Part shown: in pieces, positions 35,797 through 48,534 of the stretch
How the letters are laid out: every line of letters starts with the position of its first letter
Position numbering within the stretch: position 1 is the stretch's first letter
Origin: Epiperipatus broadwayi
Lineage: Eukaryota; Onychophora; Udeonychophora; Euonychophora; Peripatidae
Direction of reading: 5' to 3'
DNA: 64,000 nt
Assembly (NCBI GenBank): GCA_028023455.1
Contig: JAQFVV010000002.1
Span: forward strand, 32,435,725 to 32,499,724
Notes under the pieces: generated by a model
Databases searched by the model: none
What the model saw: only the letters and a program-made list of their open reading frames with translations
Told to the model about the DNA's origin: nothing
Position numbers and translations under genes: made by a program

Positions 35797-36640
35797 GTTT
35801 GTGCTTGTATTTTTTTTTACAATTCTATTACTCTTAACTTCATTATAAAAATATGTTTGAAAGGCAATATTCCTTTAAACGAAGTTTCGTGTAACAGATT
35901 TTTTGTAATATAAACTTTAATACTTTACAGTTGTTGCTAATTTGTGTATATTATATATATGTATATTATATCGACCAGCCCTCTTATTCTGTAGGGATTC
36001 ATTCTATAGGGCAATTATTTATTGTAATCTTCAAATCTATCCTTTGTAGCTTTCACGAGAGGTCAGATATGATTACAGGGAAGTGGAAATCCTGCCATTG
36101 TTTGCTTTCAATGAATTGATGTCCCTACCTTTATAGGCCTTTTTTTTTTTTTTTACATTTGCCTACATCCCTCAATTTGAAGTCACCTTAAATAAGAAAC
36201 TTCATTTAGTTAATTATTGTCTTATTATTGTATTATACACTTAATTATTCCAAAGTTGAATCTCATTTCCTTTCATTTTAATCGCATTGTCATCAGATAT
36301 ATTTTGTACTTTTTATATATGTACATTTTATCTACTCATTTATTTTTTGGCAAAAGTATCCAATTTAGTGAATTCAAAGCAGTTTGTAATGGTAAAATAT
36401 GTAAAGGCTGCAAATCTTGATGAGATATCTAGAGAATTTTAAAATATGGCAACACATTAGCTTCCAAAATATTGGAATTTTTTTAGGGGTATATGTTGTG
36501 CCACCTGAACTTTTAATGATACTTCTATTGTTTCAGCTTTTAAAAATAATGAAAATAGACAAGATTATAGTAATTATTGTGGAATATTTTTATTATCCAC
36601 TGCAGAAAAAGTACTTTAATGGTTTTATTAAATAGATGAC
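35797..36640. other. Intron 6, start, with a coding-like stretch
   Basis: Mostly AT-rich. At 36051-36134 an open stretch reads LSREVRYDYREVEILP then LFAFNELMSLP before a stop. It looks protein-like but does not fit the splice phase needed between exons 6 and 7, and I cannot name it. It may be a transposon relic. Confidence 0.3.
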
Positions 36641-37620
36641 TTCCAATCATAGATGAATGGACACCAAAGAATCATTGTGGTTTAGAACCAAGAAGCATTA
36701 TAGTTGAGGATTTTATTGTCATACAGGCAATAAAATAAAAATATCATTAACAATAGAGTGATTTATATATTGTCTTATTGATTTGGTTAAGGTATTGAAT
36801 TCAATTAATTGAAGTTTACAGCATTGTTTGAAATTAATTTATTATCCACCTAAGTTATACAGCCTTTATAATGATAGAATAAGAGAAAGTATGTTAATAC
36901 AGCTAGAAAATCTATGAGATTTGAAATGAAAACTGATATTAAATAAGGATGTGTATATCCTCCAACATTAGATAGATAGCTTAATGAATCATGATTTACG
37001 ATGTGATGTAGATTGGATGATGGAACCTTTAATTTGAATCGATTAAAAGTAAAAACAACTTGAATCTTCTTCAATTCTAGATTTACAATATGCTGATGGT
37101 TGTGCTATCTTCACTAGTTTTAAAAGATGAACTACAAGATGTACTTAAAATAGAAAGATGAACTTAAATATTGATTTACAACAGTCTTCAATGTGTTAAT
37201 GGTAGTTTTAGTAAATTAGAAGATAGAATATTTTATCACAGGAAATATTAGCTGTTTATGGAACCGTTATTTTACCTAATTTATTACGTGGAAATGAGAT
37301 TTGAATATTCTTCCGAGTAATGTAATGGAGTTAGAAAATTTTTATTGGAGAATGCTCTATAAAATTTTTAAAATCCAACAGAAAGATCATAAAACTAATC
37401 AATATGATCTTCAATTTTTTAGATGTGATATTATAGAAACCATTATTGTAAAATCACATCTTCATTGAATTGAACATGTAAAGTGAATGAACAATGCAAG
37501 ACTTCCTAAAAGAAAGTTTTATGATAAAAATTGAATATGGTTTTGTAAGAGAGGCAGATCTTGTTTGTGTAATGAAAATTTTTTCAAAAGTCATTCTAAA
37601 AAAAGCATTATTGATTGTTT
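36640..37620 (+). pseudogene. Highly decayed non-LTR retrotransposon (reverse transcriptase remnants)
   Basis: Scattered matches in order, in shifting frames: NHCGLEPRSI (about 36670), a YCLIDLVKVLNSIN segment (about 36770), KXGCVYPPTL (about 36940), LQYADGCAIFT (about 37085, the YADD box with one D lost), and EHVKXMNNARLPKRKFYDKN (about 37480), which recalls the C-terminal GHV.RM...RLP block of non-LTR elements. It has many stops. The clade is not assigned. Confidence 0.6.
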
Positions 37621-37769
37621 TCATTAGTAAAATATGGCAAATGATAAAATTCATTGGAAAGCTATAATTTTGATATATTTCGTAAAGAAAGTTTATTGCA
37701 GATGAAATTAAAGGGCAGCATCAAGAATATCAAAGAAAAAAAATAATGAAGCAACATGTTCTATTATAT

Positions 37770-39143
37770 CAGGAGTGGCCAAGATGTCGACCACGAAGCT
37801 GTCTTGAACATTGACAAATTATAGTGATAAATTCAGAGCTGGTTTGAATATTAAAATAAAAAAAATAAAAATTCAAAATTATTCTTGTATAGTCCTCAAA
37901 AATAAACCCAGGTTGGAAGAAGCTGAAAAGAATTAAATTATTTTTGTCTAACACAAGAGCTAAAATTCTTAGAAATATTTAATTGCTGTTTTCCCCAAGG
38001 AGAAATGAAAACAACTTGTCCTGGAAAAACAAATGAACTGATTTTAAAACAAAGAAGTTGTAAACTTTTTAAAACACACCATATGGTAATTTAATAATTG
38101 TAATGTACCTTTACCTCATTCCAAATATCCATTAACCGAGTGAATTAAAGTTAAATACAGAATCAGCAGTAAAATTATATTTGTCTTTTAAAATTATACT
38201 CGTTTTAGTTTAGTTTCTAAAAAGCAAATTATAATTTGTCAGATTATTAAAGTAAATCAAAGTTTTTTCAAAAATAAATTTCTACTTATAATTGATAAAA
38301 ATAATCTATAGCGGACAACATAAAACATACTTTTCATAACCTATTACAAAATGCAGCTTATATCATTGATTTCTTTCTCAATTTACTTTTGTCTAAAATT
38401 AAATAATTTTTACTAAAATCTGAATTATTCTTCTGAAATAATTATATTTTCACACATATTTTATGAAAATAATAATAAATATATATAAAAAAAATTCTAA
38501 AACATATATTTTCATTTTGAAAATCAAAATAAAGAACATAAAACTGTCAAAATTGTTGACAAGCGCTCCCTTTTGTAGAGAATGTAAAACAACCAATCAG
38601 GATCTTGGAAAGCAGGCGTTATCTCATTGTTATAACTTTAAATATAATTGATTTTTTAGTTGTATGGGGAGCATCATACGGTATGTTTTTCTTGATAAAA
38701 TGATCGTAAAATCGGCAAAATAACGTAAAAATTAGCAGTTTGAGAACGAGTTAAAGCCGCATATGGGTATTCTTATGGAAAACAATGGACGAATTGTAAT
38801 ACTAGAGGGAACGAAGTGAGGTAATTTAATAGTAGTCATATAAAGTGTCTTCAACAGTTCATATTTTATTGAAAAAAAATTCATCAGTTCATATTTTCTA
38901 AAAACTTCACCAAAATTTCTGAGTAATTAAAAAGCCCTCCTTAAAAAAAAAACACCAATTGTAAGGACATTCTAAAAAATCCAGGAATTTAAACTGTTAT
39001 TTTTTCCATTCCAGTTTTCGTTCTGGCAAAAATAACATTTTTTTTCTGGCTTCCAGTTCAAAGTTCTGAAAAAAATGTAGTCACCCTCAGATATACTTTC
39101 ACCAAAAAAGACACCCCAACATCTAAAAGTTTGGCCACCCCTG
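37770..39143. mobile_element. Non-autonomous hAT-like element
   Basis: It starts CAGGAGTGGCCAA and ends TTTGGCCACCCCTG, giving imperfect inverted repeats of about 13 bp with hAT-style CAG...CTG ends. The flanking 8-mers (TATTATAT and TTCTATAT) agree at 6 of 8 positions. At 1,374 bp there is no transposase frame. It differs in sequence from the 2.9-11 kb hAT family. Confidence 0.65.
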
Positions 39144-39721
39144 TTCTATATGTAGACATTTGCGGTTTGCAGATTAGATTGCCTAAGCATCGTAAGACTT
39201 TTCTCTAATATATTATTGTTTTTATCCTTTTGATTTTTTTTTCTTTTGGAAGTGGAATGGCCATACTCATTTGCAAGTGGCTGCTGCTTATGATGATATA
39301 CACACACACTTCTGATTTGAACAGAATAATAAAAACGACATAAATAAAATTCAGAATAATAAAATAATGTAATGTCTTGAATAACAATTATGAATATTGA
39401 AAATTATATATACAATTAAGCAAAAGTTTTCTAATCGTAAATCACAATCTTGGTTATCTTAAATAAATTTTCATAATTAGTTCTTGTCAAATTCTGTATC
39501 AAAATATATGTGAATTAATATCATATTTATCTATAGTTTTCTGATTTGACACATTTTGATTCTTAATACTTCATTAAATAATTTATTGATACATAATACT
39601 TGGTTTGAGTATATTTACATAAAATATATATATTTCTAGGATGACCAAATTTTGTTTTGACATTTTTTTAAAGTGAAAGAAGTTTGAAATTGGCGGATAT
39701 ACATAAAATCTGTTTTATTAA
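39144..39721. other. Intron 6, middle
   Basis: AT-rich. A short open stretch near 39249-39310 (WNGHTHLQVAAAYDDIHTHF) is coding-like but ends in a stop and has no usable splice signals in phase. Not called as an exon. Confidence 0.3.
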
Positions 39722-40345
39722 TTAGAGGAGATTTGAACCCAGATTTCCAAGCCCCCCTCAATCATTCACCCCATCTTTATCCAACCGACACACATGACTA
39801 CATACATGTAAAAAAGATAAATGATCTCCAATAAACGTATTTCGTGCTGAACCAGCACTCATCAGTTGGTCTGGATCATCATGTCCCAAACATTATATAA
39901 TCAGTACTTCGTTTATATTAAGATAGCAAATCTTTTTACTTTAATGGACAGGCTTAAATCCTCTCTACTCTCCAACTCTTCAGTCATCCATATCATTGAA
40001 AATATAATGATGGCATGTTCAAACTCTTGGCATCAACAAGGGCTTTTGATCATTCCATCATCATATTTTTAATATGGATGGCTGAAGAGTTGTTGGAGGG
40101 TGGAGAAGATTGAATCCTCTCCATTAAAGTTTGAAGAGTTGCTATCTTAATTTAAACTGAGCACTGATTATATACAGGTGTGGGAGATGATGATCTGGAC
40201 CAACTGATGAGTGCTGATTCGGCACGAAATACAATATTGGAGATCACTTATCTTTTTCACATGTATGTAGTTATGTGTATCAGTTGTATAAGATGGAGTG
40301 GATAGCTATAGGAAACTTGAAAATCTGAGTTCAAATCTCTTGTAA
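39722..40345. repeat. Large palindromic (foldback) repeat
   Basis: The left arm (about 39722-39995) and right arm (about 40072-40345) are inverted complements, for example CACTCATCAGTTGGTC at 39857 against GACCAACTGATGAGTG at about 40198. The outer ends contain GGGTTCAAATCT on the - strand and GAGTTCAAATCT on the +, like a tRNA B box. This suggests two tRNA-derived SINEs head to head, or a foldback element. A single-arm relative lies at 62128-62408. Confidence 0.75.
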
Positions 40346-43300
40346 TTAAAAATTTATAATATTCATCCCATACAATTTGTCATGAATGAGGGTAAGCCAG
40401 AAACATCAAGTGTGTATCATGTTGACTTTATGGTCCAGCATTTTAGTCTATAATCAGGAGATTCTTATATAGCACTGCTATTTAAAGCATGATGTTCAGG
40501 TTAAGTTGGCAGCGTATATTAAGAATATTAGACTTTTATGAGGAGTATAGATTTTAAAATAATATGGTTATTTGAATTAAGGAATGTCAATAGAAATAGC
40601 AAAGGATTGGTAACGGGTAAATATGAATAGATTTGTATAAGTCTCATTGAAATGGCACAATAAATGGCAATCTGTCTCATTAAAAAAACATAGAATAATA
40701 TTGTGTGAAGCTTACAACTGTATATTAAAGAACATTCATTAGTTAGAGAAAAAGGAGTGGCTTATAAGCATCAGCAATACATTTCACATGCTGTTAATAA
40801 TTTGTTGTTGTTTTTTGTTTCTATTCCAAATAATATTTAGAGTATTAAAGTAAGTATTTAAACAAAATATAAAAATTAATTGATGAACCAGTCTTTAGGT
40901 ATAGAATTATTATATATTGTTATAAGTGAATCTTCCAACACTGTCATCGATCACTATCTTAAATTGCTATTTATAACCTGATTGATATAATTATTTATTC
41001 AAATCATTACACTGATCCTGAAGTGATTTTAAATATTGTAATAATATAATTAAAATCATTTAAAACTAAATGTTTGTAAATTATCCTGTAGATATATTTA
41101 TAATTTCAGTATATTTTCAATAAGTAGTTACTTAAGTAGATCTCCTAATAATCTATATATTTTTTTTTAATTAAAGATGCTTTATTTAATTCAATGAATA
41201 ATGCGTATTATAAAGACCAAAAAATTATTTCTTTCTTCAACCATAATTTTGGTTGTTATATTTAATTTGAAATAAAAGTATAACATGTCCATAAATTAAT
41301 GAATACAATTATTATTTTTAAAAATAAATGTATCTTATAAAATTGGTTACAAGATTTGACCAAAATAAACAGAATTTTAAATTTAAGTAAAATCTTTTTT
41401 AAAAAACAAATCAACAAAATAATAATAATAAAAATTTAGAAAGGTAATTTACACATAATTAGCGGCACTGTAAATAATATAATAAATTGAAACAATATAA
41501 ACTCTTTAAAATGCTGTTTACAAATTATGTAATGTTCTATTGATTGCTATGTTGATAAAAAAATCATTTAGTCTTCGAGGATGTTAAACTTTAATATCTA
41601 TTTTAGAAAGACTCGTATTCACATGAGGCAAAGCTATATAAATTGATTTTTTTTTTCATAGAATGTGTTACTAAAAATAATATAATTTAAATTGAAGTGG
41701 TATAATCTCTACAAATTGATATCTTCAAATTATATATTTTATCTATTTCTGCATTGATGAAAAATTGGTCTACCTTTGCAGTATATACGCTTCAAACTCA
41801 ATCGGCCTTGACAACTGCTGTAAGAATGACTGATTTTATTTAGATATCCATTTTATCATACAAGGTTCTTTGGAAAAAAATAAGTTTATATAGAATGACT
41901 TTATGAAATTATTGAAATAAGATTGCTAAACTAAAGGTTCAAAATTTTAACACCAAATGGATCACAGTCGAATTTAATTTGAAATAAAATTGCTATTTTA
42001 TAATGGTATTGGTCTTTTCTCCTGACAATTTATAAGAATAATTAAATTCAAACATATATCCAGAAGAAATCAGTCAATTTTTCCATCAATGAATAAAATA
42101 TTTAGTTTGTAGATAGTACTTTGAAAAGATTATACACTTCAATTTATTATATATATTGTAATAGTACGAAAAAGTAGGGGATAAATTATGAGGAGATGGG
42201 AAACTATCATCTCTAAATAAACAAATTATAAAATATAAATACAAATGAATATCATGAGGAATGAGCATGAAAGATCAGTACAAACACTTAAAGATTAGCT
42301 ATAAATTCACCAGCATTTACATAAAAGCAATTATCATTCATCATCATGAATGATCAACAATAAATTCAGCAGCAGTCAATCTTGTGACTGATTTTGACGT
42401 GAGTTTACTATAGACCAGGCTAATTATTTAGCCCTCGCCAAACTTAGAGCAGCAATACAATATAATAATTTGGATGCACAAACTTAAGTACTAATCCATA
42501 AGAATTAAAAAATAATGCTAGGATACTAAAAATATTCTGATCATCATCAGTGCTCTGGCCACTTAGTACCATTAATGTATTGGCCAACTATAAACTTAAT
42601 TTCTAAATAAGTAATTAAAATGAAATGTAGTTCATGGACTTGAAAGGATATCTTCTTTGCATCATCCAGCATTTGAGAAATAATGAAATCATCATCAACT
42701 GGATGTCCATAACAATAAACACCTTTTATATAACGGCCATTATGCGTGAATCCAGCTCAGAGAACAAAAGCTTTATAACTGTTACTTTGAGCAAGAGATA
42801 TAATCCTAACGTAATGTTTTAAATCTATTCTAGGATTAATAAATTCATTGGAATAATTGAAACAATGAAATATAAATTTATTAATAACAATTAAATTAAA
42901 ATGAATTTAAGGTCTGCTGAATAAGGCTATATATATAAATTAAGCCTTCTGATTTTTGTTAATACAATAAGCTATCACATGATTTACAAATACTTCATAA
43001 TAGGTTTACATAAAGTACCTAAATATAAACATACAGACATGCCTGTATAATATAAAATGAACATATTTGAATTGATATGAACTAATAATAAAAATATAAT
43101 TAATTTTAACATATATGTGTCTACCTTATATGGATCTATATAAACACACAGACATGCTATAACATATGGGAATTGTCATATAATAATAAAAAAAATAAGC
43201 TATCACATTTTAATGATATATAAATGAACACGTATATGTGTTTAAAAAAAGTATATATCAGAGTTATTAATTCATTATTTTTAATGATTAAAAAAAATTA

Positions 43301-43753
43301 TATTTTTTAAAATATATTACTTCTTTGATAGTCCAGTAAAGTTGTTTTTCTCTTCCGGTTACTCTTAATTATAAACATCTTTAAAAGTACTCCAGCAAGT
43401 TCTTTTGTTTCCTAATTTAGAAAGAGTTTTGGAGTTTATTTTTTTTTCCCAAAAGTAAAATCATCTATGAATCCTTTGTTTTTAGACATAATTCAAGCAA
43501 AAATTATTTACTTGTTTTACTTACTGTCATTTATTTTTTTTCATTACTCTAGTTTTAGTTGAATAATTCAATCAAAAATTATTTCCCTTTAAAACCATCT
43601 GATATCTATAAATACTTTATATATACAATGTAGTACTTTTGTGTTTTGCATATTGATAAAATTGTGTATATAATAGCATGGCCTTCTAAAATTAGAGACT
43701 GATTTGTCATCTTTGGGAAAGGTATAATCCGGTAACTGTTGCTCTGCAGTGAG
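40346..43753. other. Intron 6, distal part
   Basis: About 3.4 kb of AT-rich DNA. Small palindromes (for example ATTCATCATCATGAATGAT, about 42336) and TA-rich runs are present, but no gene or named element. It ends in a tandem acceptor CAGTGAG just before exon 7. Confidence 0.45.
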
Positions 43754-43996
43754 CTCCCTTCAATCTCTATGCCATCTAATGCACACATATATACAGGCTA
43801 TGAACCATATAAAAGCTTCACCTTGCTTCCATGTGAATCCAAACTATCGTAGAGAACTAGTAGCAGCAGCTGGACTTGGACCGACTTGCCTTCAGTTATA
43901 TCTTCATAGTAACTTTACTACTATAAAAACTAAAACTCCCTCTAATCTTTTTTTCCAACCTTTTTATAGTCAGGATGGAATTTTAATTAAAACACA
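43754..43996 (+). CDS. BIRC6: BIRC6-like, internal exon 7
   Basis: Using the second AG of the tandem acceptor (CAGTGAG, AG at 43752-43753), the first base completes a Ser codon left by exon 6. The protein then reads SLQSLCHLMHTYIQAMNHIK, ASPCFHVNPNYRRELVAAAG, LGPTCLQLYLHSN, PSNLFFQPFYSQDG and ILIKT. The exon ends two bases into a codon at donor GTAATT (43997), which fits exon 8 exactly (CA+A). Two points are odd. The first AG gives the wrong phase. The donor overlaps an in-frame TAA (43998-44000), so failure to splice here stops translation at once. Confidence 0.8.
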
Positions 43997-45985
43997 GTAA
44001 TTGAAAGTAAGTTTTCTTTATCTTGATTAAAAAAAGCTAATGACTCTTTTCAATTCACTTTAATCCTTTCAGAAACAACTTTGAAGGATTTTTATCAAAA
44101 TATGTTATACAAGCTTTAATTTACAAAAATTTCTTTAATCAAAATATAGTGGAATTTTATAATTACTATTATATCTATTGTAACTTAAAAACATGCTTGT
44201 TTTAATTTCAAATTGAGAATTAATAAAACGGACCTTTTTAAAACATTTAATTTATAATAATTTTTTTAAATTCAAAATAATTTAATCCTTAACTGTTATT
44301 CCAGAATAATATAGAAAATATCTACAAAAATTTTTTGTCTGTGTTTATTTCTAACTTTTCCTTTCAACTTTATATATATATATGTGCACACACATTACTA
44401 TGTTATTTAAATAAATATTTTTTTAAAAAAAAAGTAGGATTCTAATAAATAGAATTTATTTTTAATAAAAACTAATAAAATATTCATTTCAAAATATCAT
44501 GCTCCAAAATTTAAAATTTCTGATAATAATAAATTATGTTAAATGAAAATTAACCAATCTAAAAAATCTAAGAACTTTTTTATTCAAAATGACTAAGAAT
44601 TGTTTTTAGCCTTTCATCATTTAATTGTCAACTTTTTTTAAAAAAAAAACAAACTTGGATGTTAATTAATAATAGGCATAAAAATTCTCAAAATTTTATT
44701 CAAAAAAAAAATGTTTTACATATATATTGTGCATAATGACATTTTCCCCCGACCAGTCCATATAACATAAGATAAACTTTAATGTTTACATAGATTAGCT
44801 GAAACTATAATAAATTTAATATTTCCTCACTTTTTTTCTAAAGTTCTATCATTGAATATTTTGAGATCTATGTATAAAATAAAAATGCATGAACAAAGCT
44901 ATCTAAATCCAGTTTAGTTGCTGTTATTAAGGCAGTTATAAAATAATATTTACTCATGTTTATTGACATTATCTGTCCATTATTTCATAAGAATAGCAAA
45001 GTTCTGGGATTAAGCACCATATATGAGCATTATATGTAGTAGTAAAATTTAGCCTTATGATTATATTGTAGGAATTATAAAAAATTTCAGTGGTGTCATC
45101 ATTTCTATATTGAAAATAACTTTTTAATCTTACCGGAGGGATCTTATATTACTAATAGTTCTAAACTTTCTTAATAAGATAATTCTCAAATAATTACAGA
45201 TGCAGTAATGTTAATCCCATATTTTTAATTTCTTAGCTTTATCAGATTAAAATAAAGCATAAGAATAATTCAACAGTCCACATGCTTTAATTTGTTTATT
45301 ATTAATTTATGTTTTTAAAGCTTCCATATTTCATTGTATACTTAAAAAGTAAATATAATGAATAATAATTATTAATTTTAATGCTGGGCAGCATCTTTAT
45401 AGTATTAAAAATAATTAAATATTGGTTGATTTTTTTTTTCTTATGCCTTTTAGTAAAATTCCACATGATTTAATAAGGAAAAATTATTAAGATCGCATAA
45501 GTTTTGATTTGTTATTTTGTAAAAAGAAATGAAAATCACAAATTAAGTATAATATTACCAAACAACTGTAAAATAAGAAATTTATTGTTCATATCAACTT
45601 AAGCCTTTTAATTTATTGATATTTACTGATCCATGTTTGTGTTTTTTCAGATGGGTGTATTTAAATTTAAATAAAAAATGATATTTAAATATTTATAACT
45701 TTGACCAAGTCAGGCAGTCATCAAAATTTAAGGGCTCCTTCAATATTTTGACCCAGTTAAAAGTAACAGTAATAATTGCTAGATTAATGTACGCAATTGG
45801 AAATAATCTTTTAAATGATTTATAAAATGCATGTTTTAACTCAGCATTTTTTTCAAAAAAATTTATTTATATTTAAATCTTTAAATACGAAATATTCATG
45901 ATATTGTTTGATTTTGTAATTCTATCACTAATATATTCTCTTATTTTTCTTTTTCATTTTCTTTGCATATCTTCATCTAATCATA
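43997..45985. other. Intron 7, first part
   Basis: Very AT-rich intronic sequence. No gene or repeat family recognised. Confidence 0.5.
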
Positions 45986-45989
45986 TATA

Positions 45990-46522
45990 TATATTGCTTA
46001 TAACACTTCTTTCATATACACTTCAATGCAAACAAATTTTCTTAAAAAAACTTCTTTATTTTTCTTACAGTTTCGAATGTCCAGCAGTCTTCATCAGAGC
46101 TACAATATTTGAATAATGTAAATACATAACCATCATTTCACATATATATAAAAAATACATATCCATCATTTCACATATATATAAAATACATATATATATA
46201 TATCAAAATATACACATATATTCCCTTCATACATATGTGAAAGATGGTTATGTATTTATATTATTCAAATATTGTAGCATATATAAAAAATACATATCCA
46301 TCATTTCACATATATATAAAATACATATATATATATCAAAATATACACATATATTCCCTTCATACATATGTGAAAGATGGTTATGTATTTATATTATTCA
46401 AATATTGTAGCTCTGATGAAGACTGCTGGACAGTCGAAACTGTAAGGAAAATAAAGAAGTTTTTTAAGAAAATTTGTTTGCATTGAAGTGTATATGAAAG
46501 AAGTGTTATAAGCAATATATAT
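45990..46522. repeat. Foldback repeat with an internal tandem duplication
   Basis: The left arm (about 45990-46135: ATATTGCTTATAACACTTCT through CCAGCAGTCTTCATCAGAGC) is the inverted complement of the right arm (about 46376-46522: GCTCTGATGAAGACTGCTGG through AGAAGTGTTATAAGCAATAT). The spacer holds two direct copies of about 130 bp (about 46150-46278 and 46283-46410) rich in ACATATATA. No coding sequence. It lies about 420 bp upstream of exon 8. Confidence 0.8.
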
Positions 46523-46941
46523 AATTCTATCACTGTTAGTATGGGTGTGAATATAAATCATATTTATATTGCCATACCAAAAATTGACTTTATTGCAATT
46601 TATTCTTTAATTTAACATAACAAGAATATACGCTAGAATTATATGATGATGTTTTTTTTTTTAATATGTTACTATTCTGTTATTTTTATCAATTTTTAAC
46701 TGACTTTAAATGAAATTTATTACAAAATTTAAGTGCAAAAATATTTGTTATTCATTATTTGTTTAAGCAAATAAATAATATACTACTAGAAACAATTAAT
46801 GAATGATTAACTGGAATTATTGCTTTATTTATATTTTTAATGGAATTTCAGCTTATTTCAAAGACTATATTATATAAAATTTATGTTTTTATTTTATTTT
46901 TTGCATTTGTCATTTATTTATATATATATATATTTTTACAG
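46523..46941. other. Intron 7, distal end
   Basis: AT-rich, ending in a TA run and the acceptor TTTTTACAG at 46941. Nothing else is seen. Confidence 0.6.
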
Positions 46942-48534
46942 AGGTACATTTCAAAATGGACGCGGTCCTTTGGATGCCCAATGCAAAGTATTAGAGCAAA
47001 TTCTTAATCTTCATTATGATACTGTAGAACCTCATTTTGCTTTGGATCTAATTGAAGCTATAAACAGTCTAGTTTACACCTACATTGTAAGCACTCAAAA
47101 AGTCACTTGTCATAGTTCTACAGAAAACACCATCAGTGCAAGTTCCTGTTTTGGTGGTCTTTTTGTTGGCATGCTTAGAAGTTCTGATTCCAAATCAGAT
47201 GCTGAATGGAACAGAGATATTCTAATGAGCAGTCTTGTTCGGCTTGTAAATATGCTTGTACAGTTGCCACTACCAAATCAGGATTTGGCAGAACAATCTC
47301 CTACTTTATTAACAGATATTATTCATATTTCTCCTGATGAATCTATTACAGATTCACGGAAAATTGAAGAACAAAACTACAATTCTGTTTTCGAAGATTC
47401 TGAAATTGGAAACTCACAAACCGATGAGCACAAAAGCAGTTCTAGTTCTGGGCCATTTCCAGCTTCAAAATGTATTCATGTTGTTGGATCGCCTAAAATA
47501 CCATGTCTGGCTGATTTAGTATTAGCTAGACCCCAAATAATGCATCAGTTACTATCGGCATTAAGTCATTGTTCTGGTAGTACCATGGCAATGCTTATTG
47601 GATTTAGTTGTCTTAATATTAGCTTAAGTGAAAAATTTACTCTAGGAGAATTAGTTTCAGTTGGAGATGGAATTTTACAGATTTTATGTACTCTTAATCG
47701 AAAAGCTACTGATGTTAAATTGGTATTGCGACCTTTGTTAAGGCATTGTTCTTCCAACATTGTGGGTGCAAATTTTTCTCCAGTTCTATGCCAACTTTCT
47801 GAACCATTATTATGGTTTATTCTTCGGGTTTTAGATTGTGAAAAAGCTCTTACATTTTTTAAAGAAATGGGTGGGGTTGAGATCATTTGTCACAACTTAG
47901 TGCAAAGTCACCATAAAGTCATCAATACAAATCCCAGTCTTATATCAACGGTTATGCAATATTTAGGAAACAGTCATCCTGCTAATAGCAACACATGGAA
48001 AAAGCAAACTGTGGATTCTGAAGGCGCTGATGGCCTTCAGAATTTTGCACCTTTGGGGACCATTTCGTCTAGTAATCCAACAGTTCAGCCTGCTGATGTT
48101 CTCATCCAAGCTGCACCTCCTCATAGACGAGCTCGAACAGCTGCATGGTCTTATCACTTTTATCCTGATGAAGCTTGGGTAGATTTAACAATTACTCTTC
48201 CATGTGCTATTCTTCTTAAAGAAGTTCAAATTCAGCCTCATCTGACATCTCTTGCAACTTGCCCTGCAGCAGTTTGTTTAGAAATTAGTGCAGATGGTTC
48301 GACTATGATACCAGTATGTCCACCTCAGCCTACTAGTGGATTAACATTTGTTAAGTTACAACTCCAGAAACCAGAAGTTGCCACTGCTGTTTGTATACGT
48401 ATGCATAAACCTCGTGATTCATCAAATATTGGATTATCTCAAATATTGCTTCTTGGATGCACTGCATTTGGTGAAAGCTCTTTGAAAAAAGGTTTAATGT
48501 CAATGCCTACTGAAGATAGTGTGGCAAAGTCAAG
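46942..48534 (+). CDS. BIRC6: BIRC6-like, internal exon 8 (large; includes a galactose-binding-like domain)
   Basis: Acceptor TTTTTACAG at 46941, consensus donor GTAAGT at 48535. It completes a codon from exon 7 (CA+A), and 530 open codons follow. N-terminal part: helical, with GRGPLDAQCKVLEQILNL and TVEPHFALDLIEAINSLV. Middle: an acidic, serine-rich linker (SSSSGPFPAS), then more helices (LADLVLARPQIMHQLLSALS). C-terminal about 150 residues: a beta-rich galactose-binding-like fold (AWVDLTITLPCAILLKEVQI, ADGSTMIPVCPP, PRDSSNIGLSQILLLGC). This matches the carbohydrate-binding-like module known in BIRC6. It is the longest intact host coding block here. Confidence 0.95.

Noticed and set aside
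39249-39310. A BIRC6 exon encoding WNGHTHLQVAAAYDD
   Set aside because: No splice sites in a usable phase, and exons 6 and 7 already join perfectly without it.
43797-44000. BIRC6 exon 7 starting at the acceptor TACAG (43796) or terminal exon ending at TAA 44000
   Set aside because: Starting at 43797 breaks the phase from exon 6, and the sequence joins exon 8 in frame through a donor at 43997. A terminal exon would leave exons 8 and 9 orphaned.
46883-46941. Use of the ATG at 46883 as the start of the 551-codon frame
   Set aside because: The leading residues are a low-complexity Tyr/Ile run from the TA-rich acceptor region. The exon begins at 46942.
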